A DNA stretch of 9,267 bases from JAGDMS01 sp050015455. GTDB lineage: Bacteria > Desulfobacterota > Binatia > HRBIN30. The DNA lies in assembly GCA_050015455.1 (NCBI GenBank), contig JBEKBJ010000167.1, positions 1 to 9,267 of the forward strand, given 5' to 3'. The notes below the pieces were generated by a model. The model searched no databases. It worked only from the letters and a program-made list of their open reading frames with translations, and had not been told where the DNA came from. Both the position numbers and the translations under genes were made by a program. This document shows positions 6,800 through 9,267 of the stretch, piece by piece. How positions within the stretch are numbered: the first letter of the stretch is position 1; every line of letters begins with the position of its first letter.

Positions 6800-6880
6800 A
6801 ATGGACAACTCCGGTATTCGTCGCATCGGCGCGACGCGAGGGGGCAAGGAAATTCCCGGACTCTGTAGCGCCTTTGAGCA

Positions 6881-7819
6881 TCACTTATAGTTTACGGGGG
6901 TCAGATATTTCGGGTCGCCATGCGCCTTCCAGAACGCGTCGCGTAGCTTGGTTGTGATCGGGCCGGGCTTGCCGCCGCTGATAGGAACGCCGTCGAGCGA
7001 TCTCACGGGCATGATCCCGCCCGCCGTGGTGCACATGAATATTTCGTCGGCCGCTCGCAATGTCTCCAGCGGAACCGTACATGCTTTGACCTCGATCTTC
7101 ATTTCCTTGGCGAGGTCGAACACTGTGAGGCGAGTGATGCCCAAGAGAACATTGGAGTCCGGTGTGAGAAGCTTGCCGTCTTTGATCACGAATACGTTGA
7201 ATCCCGGGCCTTCGGCGAGATTCCCATGGATATCAAGAAGAAATGCCGTTCGGGCGCCCTTCTTGTGCGCTTCCAGGTCAGCCCGGGTCAAGTCGCCCCA
7301 ATGGTGGTTCTTTATGGTCGGGTCCACCGATTCCTTTGGTATCCGTGGAACCGAACTCACGACGACGTCGCTGCCGATGTTTTGTTCTTCCGGATCGATG
7401 ATCCAAATGAATGGGACGGCAAACGCATAGAACATCTGTGTGTATCGCTCGTAATTGCGCGGGTCTTCGAGGTCTGGCAGCCCGCGGGTGGCGCACATGT
7501 AGACATAGGCGTCCCTGAGCTGGGCGCGGGCGACCATGTCCAGCAATATCTGCCGCATTTGTTCCTTGGTGTACGGCATGGAAAAGCCGAGCCCAAGGTA
7601 ACTCCTTTCGAAGCGGTCCATGTGTTCCTTGAGCCTGAAGAAGCTGCCCTTCCAGACGCTCACCACGTCATAGCAGACGTCACTGTGGAGGAATCCCATG
7701 TCGATGAGAGGAATGCGCGCTTCCAGTATGGGAACGATGTCGGTTCCATTGAAAGCGGCTCCCAATGAATAGAGTTCGGCGTCCTGGCTCTCCTTGATCT
7801 TCGTTTCCGCGAGACTCAT
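6881..7819 (-). CDS. Fold-type IV aminotransferase, (R)-amine transaminase-like
   Basis: A 312-aa PLP enzyme of aminotransferase class IV, the fold that includes branched-chain, D-amino-acid and (R)-selective amine transaminases. Several segments resemble fungal/bacterial (R)-amine transaminases as I remember them: GFLHSDVCYDV (42-52), AYVYMCATRGL (104-114), the lysine segment VDPTIKNHHWGDL with K170 as the PLP lysine, EGPGFNVFV (203-211, E203) and DEIFMCTTAGGIMPV near residue 260. R69 is the expected PLP-phosphate arginine. Branched-chain enzymes have a different lysine context, so this assignment is preferred, though automatic annotation would probably say branched-chain aminotransferase. 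The active-site loop after TRGL differs from fungal enzymes, so the substrate is open; D-amino-acid transaminase activity is possible. AAGGAG 7 bases before ATG sets the start. Its neighbours are alr (46 bp upstream) and ald (81 bp downstream), both alanine enzymes, consistent with D-alanine/pyruvate as one substrate pair. Confidence 0.88.
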   Translation of the reverse strand: MSLAETKIKESQDAELYSLGAAFNGTDIVPILEARIPLIDMGFLHSDVCYDVVSVWKGSFFRLKEHMDRFERSYLGLGFSMPYTKEQMRQILLDMVARAQLRDAYVYMCATRGLPDLEDPRNYERYTQMFYAFAVPFIWIIDPEEQNIGSDVVVSSVPRIPKESVDPTIKNHHWGDLTRADLEAHKKGARTAFLLDIHGNLAEGPGFNVFVIKDGKLLTPDSNVLLGITRLTVFDLAKEMKIEVKACTVPLETLRAADEIFMCTTAGGIMPVRSLDGVPISGGKPGPITTKLRDAFWKAHGDPKYLTPVNYK

Positions 7820-7826
7820 AGCGTTT

Positions 7827-7832
7827 CTCCTT
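7827..7832 (-). promoter_or_regulatory. Ribosome binding site of the transaminase gene
   Basis: AAGGAG on the minus strand, seven bases before ATG 7819, in an otherwise featureless 46-bp gap after alr. It is the strongest Shine-Dalgarno site in the window. Confidence 0.65.
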
Positions 7833-7865
7833 TCTCGAAACTCACTAATGCGCGTGTGATCTTCG

Positions 7866-9002
7866 TCATCCCAGCTCCTCCTTCTTACTGCAGATTCGCG
7901 GCACCCGTGGGCCCACGCCGGTCAGCACCTCGTAGGCGATCGTTTCTTGCCAGGCCGCCACCTCGGTCACGCTGATCTCGGCGCCGTCCTGCCGCCCCCA
8001 CAGTACCACCTCGTCGCCGAGCTGTGCGCCGCCGACCTCGGTAACATCCACCATCGTGAGATCCATGCACACCGCGCCGATCACCGGAGCGCGCTGGCCG
8101 CGGATGAGGACCGAGGCGCGATTCGACAACTTGCGACTGTAACCGTCGGCGTAGCCGATCGGCAAGGTGGCGATAAGGCTCGGGCGCCGGGTCACGAAGG
8201 TCTGGCCGTAACTGATGGAAAACCCGGACGGCACCGCCTTGAGCTCCAAGATATGCGTTACCAGACGCATCGCCTGACGGAATCCATCACCTGCGAAGCG
8301 GGCTGCCGGCGGCGCTCCATACAGGATGATGCCGGGACGCACCATGGTGAAGTGGGTATCCGGACGCGACAACGTCGCGGCGCTATTGGCGATGTGCACG
8401 TATTGAGGTCGCTCACCAGCCTCAGCTAGTGTCTCCACCGCCTGCCTGAACAGCCGCAGCTGGTAGTCGGAGTACTCGCGGTCGACGCTGTCGGCGTTGG
8501 CGAAGTGTGAGTAGATACCATCGATGTGGAAGCATCCTGCCCGGCGCACGTCATCAAGCAGGGCTAGCAACTCCGTCGGCAATACCCCGATACGACCCAT
8601 GCCGGTGTCGACCTTGATGTGGACGCGGAGGGGCGCTGGGTTCCGAGCCCCGGCCAACTCGCGCACCATGTCGCGATGCAGCACAGCTACAGACAGTTGA
8701 TGTTCGTGGCAGGCGGCGATATCGCCGGCCCTGGCGCCGGTGAGCACCAGGATCGGCTTGCGCACGCCGGCGGCGCGCAGCTCCACCCCCTCTTCGATGG
8801 TGGCGACGCCGAGATAGTCCGCGCCGGCAGCCTCGAAGATGGGTGCGACCAGTGCCGCGCAGTGTCCGTAGGCGTTGGCTTTGACAACGGCCACCACGGC
8901 CACGTCTGCCGGCACCATGGCGCGGATAGCGGCGAAATTGGCGCGCAACGCGGCGGCGTCGATGGCGGCGAAGGTTGGACGTGCAGCTAATGGCGTGGTC
9001 AT
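7866..9002 (-). CDS. alr: Alanine racemase
   Basis: PLP-dependent interconversion of L- and D-alanine. A 378-aa protein of normal family length. The TIM-barrel domain has the PLP lysine K41 in VVKANAYGH, the HIKVDTGMGRIG segment (K130, R137, matching the carbamylated lysine and PLP-contact arginine of the Geobacillus enzyme), GIYSHFANAD and RPGIILYG. The second catalytic base is Y265 in SISYGQTF, contributed to the partner subunit in the dimer. The C-terminal beta domain has LPIGYADGYSR and GAVCMDLTMVDV. The Shine-Dalgarno sequence is poor. Upstream lies the 40-bp repeat with TTGACA and a 23-codon ORF ending 21 bp before the start, which may be a leader. The enzyme normally supplies D-alanine for peptidoglycan; next to a class IV transaminase and ald it may instead, or also, be catabolic. 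Confidence 0.96.
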   Translation of the reverse strand: MTTPLAARPTFAAIDAAALRANFAAIRAMVPADVAVVAVVKANAYGHCAALVAPIFEAAGADYLGVATIEEGVELRAAGVRKPILVLTGARAGDIAACHEHQLSVAVLHRDMVRELAGARNPAPLRVHIKVDTGMGRIGVLPTELLALLDDVRRAGCFHIDGIYSHFANADSVDREYSDYQLRLFRQAVETLAEAGERPQYVHIANSAATLSRPDTHFTMVRPGIILYGAPPAARFAGDGFRQAMRLVTHILELKAVPSGFSISYGQTFVTRRPSLIATLPIGYADGYSRKLSNRASVLIRGQRAPVIGAVCMDLTMVDVTEVGGAQLGDEVVLWGRQDGAEISVTEVAAWQETIAYEVLTGVGPRVPRICSKKEELG

Positions 9003-9023
9003 GGAACGGCGAGCGAGCCCCGC

Positions 9024-9095
9024 TTACTCTATTTCTCGATCAAACATCCACATCGCCGCGTTGAGAGATCTTAAGGAGCGAGCTCCGGGCTGCAT
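9024..9095 (-). CDS. Possible 23-aa leader ORF upstream of alr
   Basis: ATG (9095-9093) opens a 23-codon frame starting MQPGARSLRS and ending DREIE, with TAA at 9026-9024, 21 bp before the alr start. Its ATG lies at the same place in the 40-bp repeat as the tetR ATG does in copy 1. There is no Shine-Dalgarno sequence and no recognised similarity. It could be a leader peptide, the remnant of a gene, or chance. Confidence 0.2.
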   Translation of the reverse strand: MQPGARSLRSLNAAMWMFDREIE

Positions 9096-9132
9096 GTTGT
9101 ACGTATGTACACGAAAGCCAGACATTTGTCAA
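9093..9132. repeat. 40-bp dispersed repeat, copy 2 (upstream of alr)
   Basis: This is the second copy of the sequence at 5544-5583, with four mismatches and the same orientation. It holds a perfect inverted repeat TGTAC-GTAT-GTACA (9098-9111) and GACA-TT-TGTC (9121-9130). On the minus strand TTGACA (9132-9127), 17 bases, then TACATA (9109-9104) is a plausible sigma-70 promoter reading toward alr, with each inverted repeat overlapping one promoter box, as in a repressor-controlled promoter. The alternative is an insertion-sequence terminus. Confidence 0.85.
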
Positions 9133-9173
9133 CACGCTGCCGGACATTTGTTAGAAGCACCGGAGATGTCCGG
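9121..9173. repeat. Array of GGACATTTGT-like sites
   Basis: GACATTTGTC (9121-9130) and GGACATTTGT (9142-9151) are direct copies 21 bp apart. CCGGA-GATG-TCCGG (9160-9173) is an inverted repeat that contains GATGTCC, a partial reverse copy. Such clustered sites are typical of transposase-binding ends of some insertion sequences, or of a multi-site operator. Confidence 0.5.
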
Positions 9174-9222
9174 GGGTATAAGCAGTTAGAGAGGTCCGCC
9201 TTAACCGGCTACGCCGTCGCCG

Positions 9223-9267
9223 ATGGAGCGACGGATACGGCGAGAGGTGAAGGCGATGACACGCAAG
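9223..9267 (+). CDS. Start of a plus-strand gene cut by the window edge, possibly a transposase
   Basis: A Shine-Dalgarno-rich stretch (AGAGGTGAAGG, 9243-9253) precedes ATG 9256, giving MTRK before the window ends. An in-frame ATG at 9223 gives MERRIRREVKAMTRK. The very basic start and the repeated sites upstream resemble DDE transposases of the ISNCY type, but four to fifteen residues cannot prove this. It is divergent from alr. Confidence 0.35.
   Translation, partial: MERRIRREVKAMTRK

Noticed and set aside
6134..6868. Plus-strand open frame of 244 codons opposite ald
   Set aside because: A shadow of alanine dehydrogenase, which has all its catalytic motifs on the minus strand.

Overview
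GC-rich bacterial window, almost entirely coding on the minus strand. A secreted DUF1329 protein with a Sec signal peptide points to a diderm (Gram-negative) organism. The sequence alone does not fix the lineage. I saw no rRNA, tRNA or CRISPR array.

In the direction of transcription (right to left) the minus-strand genes are: alanine racemase (alr, 7866-9002), a fold-type IV aminotransferase resembling (R)-selective amine transaminases (6881-7819), alanine dehydrogenase (ald, 5618-6799), a TetR-family regulator (4767-5546), the E1-alpha (3719-4699), E1-beta (2696-3664) and E2 (1471-2607) subunits of a 2-oxo acid/acetoin-type dehydrogenase complex, and the DUF1329 envelope protein (29-1303). 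Gaps are 46-88 bp, except 167 bp before the DUF1329 gene, so the block could be one or a few operons. A perfect 8-bp hairpin just after the last stop codon may end it.

The most interesting reading is metabolic. (R)-amine transaminases exchange an amino group between (R)-amines and pyruvate/D-alanine. Alanine racemase interconverts D- and L-alanine, and alanine dehydrogenase turns L-alanine into pyruvate, ammonia and NADH. The three genes together can form a closed D-alanine cycle that deaminates an (R)-amine or D-amino acid while regenerating pyruvate. Run in reverse, it would aminate a ketone. The E1/E2 genes could then oxidise pyruvate or a 2-oxo/acetoin-like product to an acyl-CoA. No E3 gene is in the window.

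A diverged 40-bp sequence (36/40 identical) occurs twice in the same orientation, once overlapping the tetR start (5544-5583) and once upstream of alr (9093-9132). On the minus strand each copy carries TTGACA and two inverted repeats. It is either a shared promoter/operator for the TetR protein or the end of an insertion sequence. The second view is supported by an array of GGACATTTGT-like repeats and a truncated plus-strand ORF starting at the right edge. Several intergenic gaps hold short tandem duplications, the clearest being a perfect 24-bp doublet at 1331-1378.
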